NCBI GenBank assembly: GCA_024278435.1
Contig: JAJRTD010000108.1
Span: 1 to 11,915 of the forward strand
DNA length: 11,915 nt
Direction of reading: 5' to 3'
Origin: Gammaproteobacteria bacterium
GTDB taxonomy: Bacteria > Pseudomonadota > Gammaproteobacteria > SZUA-229
Every line of letters begins with the position of its first letter. Positions within the stretch are counted from its first letter, which is position 1. Shown here piece after piece: positions 1 to 9,429 of this stretch. The notes beneath the pieces are model-generated. The model did not search any database, was not told where the DNA came from, and worked only from the letters and a program-made list of their open reading frames with translations. The translations under genes were made by a program, and so were the position numbers.

Positions 1-1
1 C

Positions 2-925
2 TTTGAGATCGGTGTAAGTATCGGGGTGATCGGCATCAATGCGGAAAACGCGGAAATGTCACGGGTGCTGAGTGCGGCCGATGTGGCCTGTTACGCGGCA
101 AAAGATTCCGGTCGCAACCGGGTTCATGTCTATGAGCCTTCTGATGAAGCGGTAAGCGAGCGTTACGGGCAGATGCACTGGACGGCAAGAATATCCAAGG
201 CCCTTACAGATAAACGTTTTCAGATTTACCAGCAGCCGATTGTCGGCGTTTTTGATAACAGCCGTAACCATCTTGAAATACTGTTACGCATGATTGATGA
301 AGACGGCAATATTATACCGCCGGGCGCCTTTATGCCGGCGGCTGAACGTTACGGCCTGATGCCGGAGATCGACCGCTGGGTGATCAATGAAGTGTTTACC
401 TATATGGCAAGAAATGATCCGGCAGACCCGGTAAAAGGCACCGATCGTGTGTTTGCTATTAACCTGTCGGGTGACTCGATAAATGACGCGACATTACTGA
501 GTTACATACTCGAACAGAAAGGCAAGCATAATATCTCATTGGAAAATGTCTGTTTTGAAATAACGGAAACCGTTGCCATCAGCAACCTGAGCAAGGCCAG
601 TGTTTTTATCAATGAACTGAAAGATCATGGCTGCCAGTTTGCCCTTGATGATTTCGGCAGCGGTCTGAGTTCGTTTGCCTACCTGAAAAACCTGCCGGTG
701 AATTACCTGAAAATTGATGGCAGTTTTGTCAAGGAGATCAGCCGTGATGAAATTGATCGCACCATGGTTGAATCAATCCAGCATGTTGGCAAGGTAATGC
801 ACCTTAATACCATCGCCGAGCATGTGGAAGATGAAGCGACCATGGCGGTACTGAAAGAAATCGGCGTGGATTTTGTGCAGGGATACCACCTGGGGCGGCC
901 GGAAGCGGTTGAGCCCCGGAGTTGA
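2..925 (+). CDS. GGDEF-EAL cyclic-di-GMP phosphodiesterase, 3' part only
   Basis: The gene is open at the left edge, so its N-terminus is missing; reading frame 2 is open from base 2. The first 40 or so codons are the end of a GGDEF (diguanylate cyclase) domain, seen as VSIGV and then AADVACYAAKDSGRNRVHVY. The rest is a full EAL domain. The EAL signature itself reads EIL (Glu codon 275-277, in EILLR). The other expected metal and catalytic residues are present: Asn 461, Glu 557 (EITET), the Asp pair 647-652 (LDDFGSG), Lys 710 (YLKIDG), Glu 818 (TIAEHVED) and Gln 878 (FVQGYHLGRPE). From family knowledge it should hydrolyse cyclic di-GMP to pGpG. Whether the GGDEF half is active cannot be judged, because its active-site loop lies outside the window. 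The gene is convergent with the GNAT gene and is followed by the inverted repeat at 976-1090. Confidence 0.93.
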   Translation, partial: FEIGVSIGVIGINAENAEMSRVLSAADVACYAAKDSGRNRVHVYEPSDEAVSERYGQMHWTARISKALTDKRFQIYQQPIVGVFDNSRNHLEILLRMIDEDGNIIPPGAFMPAAERYGLMPEIDRWVINEVFTYMARNDPADPVKGTDRVFAINLSGDSINDATLLSYILEQKGKHNISLENVCFEITETVAISNLSKASVFINELKDHGCQFALDDFGSGLSSFAYLKNLPVNYLKIDGSFVKEISRDEIDRTMVESIQHVGKVMHLNTIAEHVEDEATMAVLKEIGVDFVQGYHLGRPEAVEPRS

Positions 926-975
926 CGTGGGTTACCTGCAAAAAAACTTTCCGCAAATAAAAGCCTGAAAAGCGA

Positions 976-1090
976 TTCACCACAGAGGCACGGAGGACAC
1001 AGAGAAAAGCTTTTGTTGTTAATAGCGCCGCAGGCACTATTAACAAAGTAAAACTCTGTGCCCTCCGTGCCTCTGTGGTGAAAAGCTTTT
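976..1090. repeat. Long inverted-repeat element of the CCACAGAGGCACGGAGG type
   Basis: Left arm 976-1004 pairs with right arm 1054-1082 over 29 positions with one mismatch (A997/C1061). Inside it, 1016-1029 pairs with 1033-1046 over 14 positions with one mismatch (C1026/A1036) around the 3-base loop GCA. The palindrome AAAAGCTTTT occurs at 1005-1014 and again at 1081-1090. Both mismatches become G-U wobbles in a minus-strand transcript. The element fills most of the gap between two convergent genes (stops at 925 and 1126), so as RNA it would form a strong bidirectional hairpin and could end transcription from both sides. Very similar CCACAGAG/CACAGAG repeats are, from memory, scattered through many unrelated bacterial genomes; their function is not established. 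No open reading frame in it looks real. Confidence 0.85.
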
Positions 1091-1125
1091 AATGTTTTTT
1101 TGAACAGGCGTTTTTCTAAGCCGGT

Positions 1126-2085
1126 TTATACATAAAGACGTCTGGTCTGACTGTCTGGCGCACTGTGCTCCCATATTTCACCAAACAGATCAGTTAATCT
1201 TGCCGCGCGATGCGGGGCGGAAAAGCTGGCGATGGCCTGGTGATTGCGCGGGTTTTCGCTGACACGGTGCAGAAAGCCGCGGCGGTCGACTACCAGAAAA
1301 CCGCTTTTCTCATCCCTGTATTCAGCCGATGGCTTGTGAATGAAAACAGAACTGCTCAGGTTTTGTGCCAGCCTGAGCAGACAGTGACCGTTGTGCACAG
1401 CTTTTTCCGCGTTCTGTACCAGAATACGAACCCGGGTTTTCGAGTGTTTCTTTGCCAGTTGAATAATGGCCTGTTCAACGTCTTTATTGTTGTATATATC
1501 TGCAGCCATGTCCTGGGTGAAAATATCAACGCTGAGTTGTGCCTGATTCAGTAGCGCAATAACGGTTTGCCTGTTTTCTTCAACCGTGTCGATATGAAAT
1601 TCGCCTTGCGCTGTTTCAGCTGATGCCGCTTCCGGTGTTTGCGTGTTACCGTTAAGTTGTTTAAGCATTTTTTTATGCGCAATGCCGGCCTCAAAAAAAA
1701 CGTCTCCCTGCTCGGTGAAACCCTGTTTTTTATAAAAGTCAGCGGCAGAAACCTGGGCGTGAAGGTAAAGTTGCTTCAGCTTCTGATCGGATGCTGTCTG
1801 TAACACATAGTGCAGCAGTTGTGTGCCGATACCGTTGTTACGGTGCTCCGGCAGAACGGCCATGCGGCCGATCCGGCCATCATTTTTCAAGCGGGCGCAG
1901 GCTATGGCTTCGTTATCCAGTAATACCAGGAAATGGCGGGCTGTGGCATCGTGTTCATCCCATTCCAGTTCTTCAGGAACCTGCTGCTCCTCAATAAAAA
2001 CCCGGCGCCGGATTTTTTTCAGCGCGGCTCTGTCACTTTCCCTGTTCCAGTCAGCAGTTAATATTTTAATATTGTCACCGGGCAT
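1126..2085 (-). CDS. GNAT N-acetyltransferase fused to a degenerate PLD-like C-terminal domain
   Basis: This is a 319-residue protein. Residues about 8-145 are a GNAT fold, with RRRVFIEEQQVP near the start (as in ElaA-like acetyltransferases) and the acetyl-CoA loop RIGRMAVLPEHRNNGIGTQLL-type segment at 71-91, whose R-N-N-G-I-G fits the Q/RxxGxG/A motif. A linker rich in Ala, Glu and Thr (145-162) leads to a second domain (about 162-310). This resembles the accessory domain, which I recall as DUF7931, found behind GNAT domains in gammaproteobacteria. Its segment 260-269 (KSGFLVVDRR) looks like the phospholipase D HKD motif with the His and Lys lost. The substrate is unknown. The start lies 19 bases after the roxA stop without a clear Shine-Dalgarno, which suggests coupling to roxA. 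It is the last gene of the purB-roxA cluster. Confidence 0.88.
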   Translation of the reverse strand: MPGDNIKILTADWNRESDRAALKKIRRRVFIEEQQVPEELEWDEHDATARHFLVLLDNEAIACARLKNDGRIGRMAVLPEHRNNGIGTQLLHYVLQTASDQKLKQLYLHAQVSAADFYKKQGFTEQGDVFFEAGIAHKKMLKQLNGNTQTPEAASAETAQGEFHIDTVEENRQTVIALLNQAQLSVDIFTQDMAADIYNNKDVEQAIIQLAKKHSKTRVRILVQNAEKAVHNGHCLLRLAQNLSSSVFIHKPSAEYRDEKSGFLVVDRRGFLHRVSENPRNHQAIASFSAPHRAARLTDLFGEIWEHSAPDSQTRRLYV

Positions 2086-2104
2086 AGGACTGTCTACCGA
2101 ATTG

Positions 2105-3277
2105 CTAGCGGCTTTCTGCTGTGACCAGGGCGCCGCTGTTGAACAGGGAGAGAACGACCTGGCGGTCGCTTTCCGTCATTATTTTTTCCAGTTGCTGAAA
2201 GTCGATCTGTTCTTCATCGCAGATCTGTTCAGCAAATGTCTTGCTCACTTCATAATCGTTGCCGTTAACAAATAACAGGGCGGCTGTTTCTGTATGGCTG
2301 AACAGGAAATTGGAATAGGGCGATTGCAGCAATGCTGTTTTTCCGGCAATGGCAGACAGTTCATCGAAGTTGATATTTTCCACTTCAGCCGGGATGTCTT
2401 CAAACGTGCGGTTATCACTGCAGTACCGGCCCAGCCAGCGTTTAACTTGGCTCTGTTCAATGCTGAGTCCCTGTTTCAGGTAATTGATGAAATCAGCAAT
2501 CGTGGCATCGGCTATTTCTGCATGGTGTGCGGGTTTGACCGGTTTGCGGTCGCGATAGCGTTCATCGCTGTGAATGTTTTCATTGAGAAAATTAACGTAG
2601 TCGCTGGTTATGGTTTTGAGCGAAGGCGCCCTGAAGCCGACCGAGGCTGTCATACAGTGCTCATCATTATGCGCCTGTGCAATGCCGTGGTGGGCGACAT
2701 TGGGCGGCAGGTACATCATGTCACCGGCATCCAGAAGCCATTCATGTTCGGCAGTAAAACCCTGCAATACGCAGATGTCGGTGTCGTCCAGGGTTTGTTG
2801 GGGGAAAACTTCGGCGATTTTCCATAGCCGCCGGCCGCTCAGCTGGATCAGGAACACATCGTAGGCATCGGTGTGCGGACCGACAGAACCGCCTTCGGGT
2901 GCGTAGCTCACCATCAGGTCATCAACCCGCCAGTCGGGTATAAAGCGGAACGGTTTCAGTAAAAACTTTATCTCTGGGAAATGGCGTTCAACATCACTGA
3001 CCAGTAATGACCAGTGTGATTCGGGCAGTTCGGAAAAACGTGATTCGGCAAAAGGCCCGAATTCAACCTGCCACGGGTAGTCGCCGCTTTTCTCCAGCAC
3101 CAGGCGGGCATTTACATGGTCTTCACAGGCCAGCCCGGCCAGTTCTTCGGCGCTTAACGGTGACTGCAGGTCCGGAAAAGCATTTTTGATCAATAACGGT
3201 TTTTTCTGCCAGTAGTGTTTTAAAAAATCCTCAACACTGGTTTCTCCCAGGCAGTGAAAGTTTTTCCAGTCGGTCAT
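2105..3277 (-). CDS. roxA: 50S ribosomal protein L16 arginine 3-hydroxylase (JmjC/cupin ribosomal oxygenase)
   Basis: This 390-residue protein belongs to the YcfD/RoxA family of 2-oxoglutarate- and Fe(II)-dependent oxygenases, which hydroxylate an arginine of ribosomal protein L16 in the cytoplasm. The iron triad is visible: His135 and Asp137 in GPHTDAYD, and His197 in PNVAHHGIAQ. The 62-residue spacing between first and last ligand is the same as I recall for E. coli YcfD (125 to 187). The N-terminal FLKHYWQKKPLLIKNAFP is the usual family opening, and the winged-helix C-terminal half is present. Length is near the family norm (about 370-390). It starts 16 bases after the purB stop and has no strong Shine-Dalgarno of its own, so it is probably co-transcribed and translationally coupled. 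The neighbouring GNAT gene follows 19 bases later. Confidence 0.93.
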   Translation of the reverse strand: MTDWKNFHCLGETSVEDFLKHYWQKKPLLIKNAFPDLQSPLSAEELAGLACEDHVNARLVLEKSGDYPWQVEFGPFAESRFSELPESHWSLLVSDVERHFPEIKFLLKPFRFIPDWRVDDLMVSYAPEGGSVGPHTDAYDVFLIQLSGRRLWKIAEVFPQQTLDDTDICVLQGFTAEHEWLLDAGDMMYLPPNVAHHGIAQAHNDEHCMTASVGFRAPSLKTITSDYVNFLNENIHSDERYRDRKPVKPAHHAEIADATIADFINYLKQGLSIEQSQVKRWLGRYCSDNRTFEDIPAEVENINFDELSAIAGKTALLQSPYSNFLFSHTETAALLFVNGNDYEVSKTFAEQICDEEQIDFQQLEKIMTESDRQVVLSLFNSGALVTAESR

Positions 3278-3293
3278 GGTGGCAGCCGGTTTG

Positions 3294-6291
<2,998 letters not shown>

Positions 6292-6322
6292 TTAGACAAG
6301 CCTTCGGGTGTGCTATACCTTT

Positions 6323-6360
6323 ATTATTAACCCGGCAATAAAAATTGTCGGGTTAATAAT
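6323..6360 (+). terminator. 17-bp hairpin after fumC, likely transcript end without a U tract
   Basis: 6323-6339 (ATTATTAACCCGGCAAT) pairs with 6344-6360 over 17 positions around a 4-base AAAA loop. The only non-Watson-Crick pair is a G-U wobble. It begins 31 bases after the fumC stop. The run after the stem (GCGATACATG) contains no T tract, so it is not a classical intrinsic terminator. It may act as an mRNA 3'-end stabiliser or a Rho-assisted stop. Confidence 0.55.
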
Positions 6361-6396
6361 GCGATACATGGACGTGCCGCCATGGGCGCAAGCCAA

Positions 6397-6641
6397 TGCG
6401 AGTTCGCAAGATACAAGGGATGCTCTGAACAAGTCATCCATGGCTTGCAAGCGCAAGCAAAAGTAAAAATGCGATTTTTTCTTTTGCTTCATTTTCGATG
6501 ACTTGCAGTCATCGAAAATGGCAACACTTCCTTGTGTTGCAGGACACTCTGACTTAATCAGAGGATCCCAGGCAAGTTCGTACCGTTGCGTCCGTATCTT
6601 GCGGACGACAATCCAATGAATCAGGACGATCCATTGGATTG
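6397..6641. repeat. Island of tandem short perfect hairpins
   Basis: This gene-free stretch between fumC and the HD-GYP gene holds at least eight perfect or near-perfect hairpins: 6397-6408 (5 bp, loop GT); 6443-6458 (GCTTGC, loop AAGC); 6455-6489 (9 bp, one T-T mismatch, 6 bp, loop GCG; overlaps the previous one); 6490-6520 (14 bp perfect, loop TGC); 6521-6540 (GCAACAC, 6-base loop); 6547-6563 (CTCTGA, loop CTTAA); 6589-6607 (CGTCCG, 7-base loop); 6609-6641 (CAATCCAATG, 13-base loop). Hairpins 6455-6489, 6490-6520 and 6521-6540 abut with no base between them. A 10-bp arm pair, 6405-6414 with 6594-6603, brackets much of the set. No protein frame across it looks real. It could be a degenerate repeat element or a structured leader of the downstream gene. 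Confidence 0.7.
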
Positions 6642-6679
6642 CCAGGTTAGTAGCATAACTATCATAACAGGGTATAACG

Positions 6680-8299
6680 GTGAATGACGTCCTCGAGAAA
6701 ATAGCACGCCTGAACGAAATCGGTATCGCCCTGTCATCAGCAGGTGACCTTGCGTTGCTTTGTGACGATATTCTATCCGGCGCAATGGAACTGACCGATG
6801 CCGATGGCGGCAGTCTTTACCGTATGTCAGAGGACGGGAATGAACTGGAATTTGTGATCGTGCAAACGTATTCACTGGGTATCCACATGGGTGGTAACAG
6901 CGGTCATGATATTCGCTTTCCGGCTATTCCCCTGTTTGTTGATGGCAGGGAGAACAGACGCAATGTGGTCAGCTCGTCAGTACACGATGGGTGCACGATC
7001 AACATCGCCGATGTTTATCATGCCAAAGGTTTCGACTTCAGCGGTACGCGCAAGTTCGATCAGCAGACTGGCTATCGCACCCGCTCTATTTTGACCATTC
7101 CGCTCAAGAACCATCACAACGAAATTATCGGCGTGCTGCAGCTGATCAATGCCAGGGATCTGGCGACCGGTAAAACCCGCGAGTTCAGCAGAGCCGACCA
7201 GCAGCTTGCCGAGTCGCTGGCTTCACAGGCGGCCGTGGCCATCACCAATAACCGTCTGATTGACGAGCAGCGCGCGCTGTTTGAAGCGTTTATCAAACTG
7301 ATGGCTGATGCCATCGATGAAAAATCACCCTATACCGGTGGTCATTGCAAGCGTGTACCTGAACTGACCATGATGATAGCCGAGGCCTGTCATCGCGCCG
7401 ACAGGGGCGAACTGAAAGACTTCCACATGACGGACAGGGATCGTTACGAACTGACCATAGCCGGCTGGTTGCATGATGTTGGCAAGGTAACCACGCCTGA
7501 ATATGTGATAGACAAGGCGACCAAGCTGGAAACGATATATGATCGTATTCATGTCGTGGATACCCGCTTTGAGGTATTAAAACGCGATGCCGTGATTGCG
7601 AGCATGGAGGCGAAACTCAGTCGCTTGCAGGCAGATGCTCAGGCAGACTGCACTGATCTTGATCAACAGTTGGCGAATGAAATTGAACGGCTGGATGCTG
7701 ATCGTGATTTTATTCGCCAGTGCAATATCGGTGGTGAATACATGGATAAAGACAGCCGGCAGCGGATATGCAATGTCAGTCAATATCGCTGGACGGATGC
7801 TGAAGGCGTCAGTAGAAGATTGCTGTCCGATGACGAAGTCAATAATCTGAGTGTCGCCAAAGGTACGTTGACTGATGAAGAGCGTCAGATAATCAATAAC
7901 CACATAGCGGTGACCATCAAAATGCTTGAACGCTTGCCGTTTCCCCGGCATCTGGCTAATGTGCCTGAATATGCCGGTGGTCATCATGAGCGTATGGACG
8001 GTAAGGGTTATCCGTGCGGACTGACGCGCGAACAAATGTCACTGCAGGCAAGAATGATGGGGGTCGCGGATATCTTTGAGGCTCTCACCGCCAGTGACCG
8101 GCCCTATAAAACCGGCAAGCCCCTGAGCGAGTGTTTGCGTATACTGGGTTTGATGAAACTGGATAATCATATCGACCCCGATATTTTTGATGCCTTTATC
8201 CGGCACAAGGTCTATCAGCGATACGCCGAGGCATTTTTGCCGAAAAACCAGATTGATGATGTCAACCACGCGGATATTCCGGGTTATGAGGAGGGTTGA
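6680..8299 (+). CDS. GAF domain / HD-GYP domain protein, putative cyclic-di-GMP phosphodiesterase
   Basis: The 539-residue protein has no membrane segment. Residues about 20-195 form a GAF sensor domain (ADGGSLYRM, TRSILTIPLKNHHNEIIGVLQLINA), and about 205-530 an HD-GYP domain. HD-GYP landmarks are YTGGHCKRV, the HD pair His265-Asp266 in LHDVGK, His-His-Glu 435-437 running into the GYP motif (HHERMDGKGYP, 435-445), and VADIFEALTASDRPYK. The family cleaves cyclic di-GMP, usually to GMP or pGpG. The distance from HD to HHE is 170 residues, well above the usual spacing. The extra segment (about 285-390) is charged, partly coiled-coil-like and lacks a recognised domain. The start is GTG 6680, with AGGG at 6669-6672 seven bases upstream; the ATG at 6684 is in another frame. 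The ligand of the GAF domain is unknown. It ends 11 bases from a convergent gene. Confidence 0.9.
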   Translation: MNDVLEKIARLNEIGIALSSAGDLALLCDDILSGAMELTDADGGSLYRMSEDGNELEFVIVQTYSLGIHMGGNSGHDIRFPAIPLFVDGRENRRNVVSSSVHDGCTINIADVYHAKGFDFSGTRKFDQQTGYRTRSILTIPLKNHHNEIIGVLQLINARDLATGKTREFSRADQQLAESLASQAAVAITNNRLIDEQRALFEAFIKLMADAIDEKSPYTGGHCKRVPELTMMIAEACHRADRGELKDFHMTDRDRYELTIAGWLHDVGKVTTPEYVIDKATKLETIYDRIHVVDTRFEVLKRDAVIASMEAKLSRLQADAQADCTDLDQQLANEIERLDADRDFIRQCNIGGEYMDKDSRQRICNVSQYRWTDAEGVSRRLLSDDEVNNLSVAKGTLTDEERQIINNHIAVTIKMLERLPFPRHLANVPEYAGGHHERMDGKGYPCGLTREQMSLQARMMGVADIFEALTASDRPYKTGKPLSECLRILGLMKLDNHIDPDIFDAFIRHKVYQRYAEAFLPKNQIDDVNHADIPGYEEG

Positions 8300-8310
8300 T
8301 CCGCCTGGTT

Positions 8311-9375
8311 TTATATGTTCTCGCCTTCGAGATCGTCAGGTGGCACGTCTTTGATACCGTTGATTAACACGGAAGTTTTAAAGCCGCGTTCATTCAGCAG
8401 GAACGAGGCGGATGAGCTGCGGCGACCGGTGTCACAATACAAGATGTAATTCTTCAGTGGGTCGAGTTCTTTTGCCTTCAGGCGAAGGGAGATCAGTGGC
8501 AGGTGGCTGGCGGATTTTATATGAACCGAGCGGTACTCTGCGGGCAGGCGTACATCTATCCATTCGGCTTCACCGTTGCGTACTTTCAGGCTGGCAGTTG
8601 TATAGTCAAGCTCGTTCAGCAGAGGTTCGTTCAGCAGTTCAAGGAAGTTTTCTTTCGACAGTCGGCTGAGGACACCGGCTGTCAGCATAACGACGGAGGC
8701 GTTGCGTTTTGTATCGGATATCAGCGCCTCTTCACCAAAACTGTCACCGGTACCGAGTTCAGCCAAACGCACTTCCTTTTCCTGTTCGGGAACCTTGCGG
8801 GTAACCATGCAGCGGCCTGATTTTATAATATAGAAATAGTCACCTGCTTCACCTTCGGTAATGATCTTGTCGCCCGGTTTTACGCTGATGTCTTCAAGGC
8901 TGGTGAAAATAGCCTGGATGTTTGCCGGTGGAATTCGACGAAAGGCCTCGGTCTGTAACAGGTGCATCATCCAGTCATCGTCATCTGAATTATCGCTGAG
9001 TTCCTCAACCTGGAAGCTGCCGGTCTGGTTCCAGGCCAGCATGGTGTCGAGCAGATCCGCGTTAATCTTGAAAACAGTCACATCCGATGCCGCCATGCAG
9101 GAGAAATTGCGGGGGATAATGTGTGCCAGTGCCTGTTTGGCATCAGCCGTTCCGGCTTTTATGGTTTTCAGCCGGTTACCGGACTTGACCAGGTCGACAT
9201 CGCCTTTCTTCAGGAAGATATGGCGGTCATCCCTGTCGCCTTCATTAAAGACAGCATCACCGGCCGCCAGTTCGAAAACCTCGAGTTTGCCGGCAATTTC
9301 TTTCAGGTTTTCAGGTGTTAATGAGTCGAGGGGGTGGTAGTTGTTCAGGTCAAGAAATGAAATCGTTGTGCTCAT
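8311..9375 (-). CDS. Two cyclic-nucleotide-binding domains plus rhodanese domain
   Basis: The 354-residue protein is soluble. Residues about 14-115 form a first cNMP-binding fold without a recognisable phosphate-binding cassette (probably not ligand-binding). Residues about 143-250 form a second one with a good cassette: FGEEALISDTKRNASV at 213-228, with Arg224 where the cyclic phosphate is held in CAP/PKA-type domains. The C-terminal part (about 262-345) is a rhodanese domain: EWIDVRLPAEYRSVHIKSASHLPL, then the active-site loop with Cys314 in YCDTGRRSSSA. This suggests a sulfur- or redox-linked activity gated by a cyclic nucleotide, but the substrate is unknown. The start ATG at 9375 has only a weak ribosome site. 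It lies 54 bases downstream of mltD on the same strand, so an operon is possible, and it converges with the HD-GYP gene. Confidence 0.9.
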   Translation of the reverse strand: MSTTISFLDLNNYHPLDSLTPENLKEIAGKLEVFELAAGDAVFNEGDRDDRHIFLKKGDVDLVKSGNRLKTIKAGTADAKQALAHIIPRNFSCMAASDVTVFKINADLLDTMLAWNQTGSFQVEELSDNSDDDDWMMHLLQTEAFRRIPPANIQAIFTSLEDISVKPGDKIITEGEAGDYFYIIKSGRCMVTRKVPEQEKEVRLAELGTGDSFGEEALISDTKRNASVVMLTAGVLSRLSKENFLELLNEPLLNELDYTTASLKVRNGEAEWIDVRLPAEYRSVHIKSASHLPLISLRLKAKELDPLKNYILYCDTGRRSSSASFLLNERGFKTSVLINGIKDVPPDDLEGENI

Positions 9376-9429
9376 TTAAATTTACCGCTGAGTAAAATAC
9401 TGTATAAGTCGATTGCCGCTGCCTTGCAG

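Noticed and set aside
804..1046. Minus-strand frame across the end of the EAL gene and the inverted repeat
   Set aside because: It lies antisense to the conserved EAL C-terminus and otherwise only translates the repeat.
2294..2827. Long plus-strand frame opposite roxA
   Set aside because: It is a shadow of a gene whose iron-binding motifs and length are clear on the minus strand.
6397..6641. CRISPR array or tandem-repeat array
   Set aside because: The hairpins differ in sequence and length; there are no identical repeats with regular spacers and no cas genes.
6639..6667. Promoter TTGCCA with TCATAA just before the HD-GYP gene
   Set aside because: Transcription would start at about 6674, inside or after the ribosome site, leaving no usable leader.
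6361..6679. Cyclic-di-GMP riboswitch (GEMM) ahead of the HD-GYP gene
   Set aside because: The region is highly structured, but I could not find the conserved GEMM core; the hairpins are independent and symmetrical, unlike an aptamer.
9395..9415. LexA-like half site (ATACTGTATA) upstream of the CNB-rhodanese gene
   Set aside because: Only one half of the 20-base LexA box is present.
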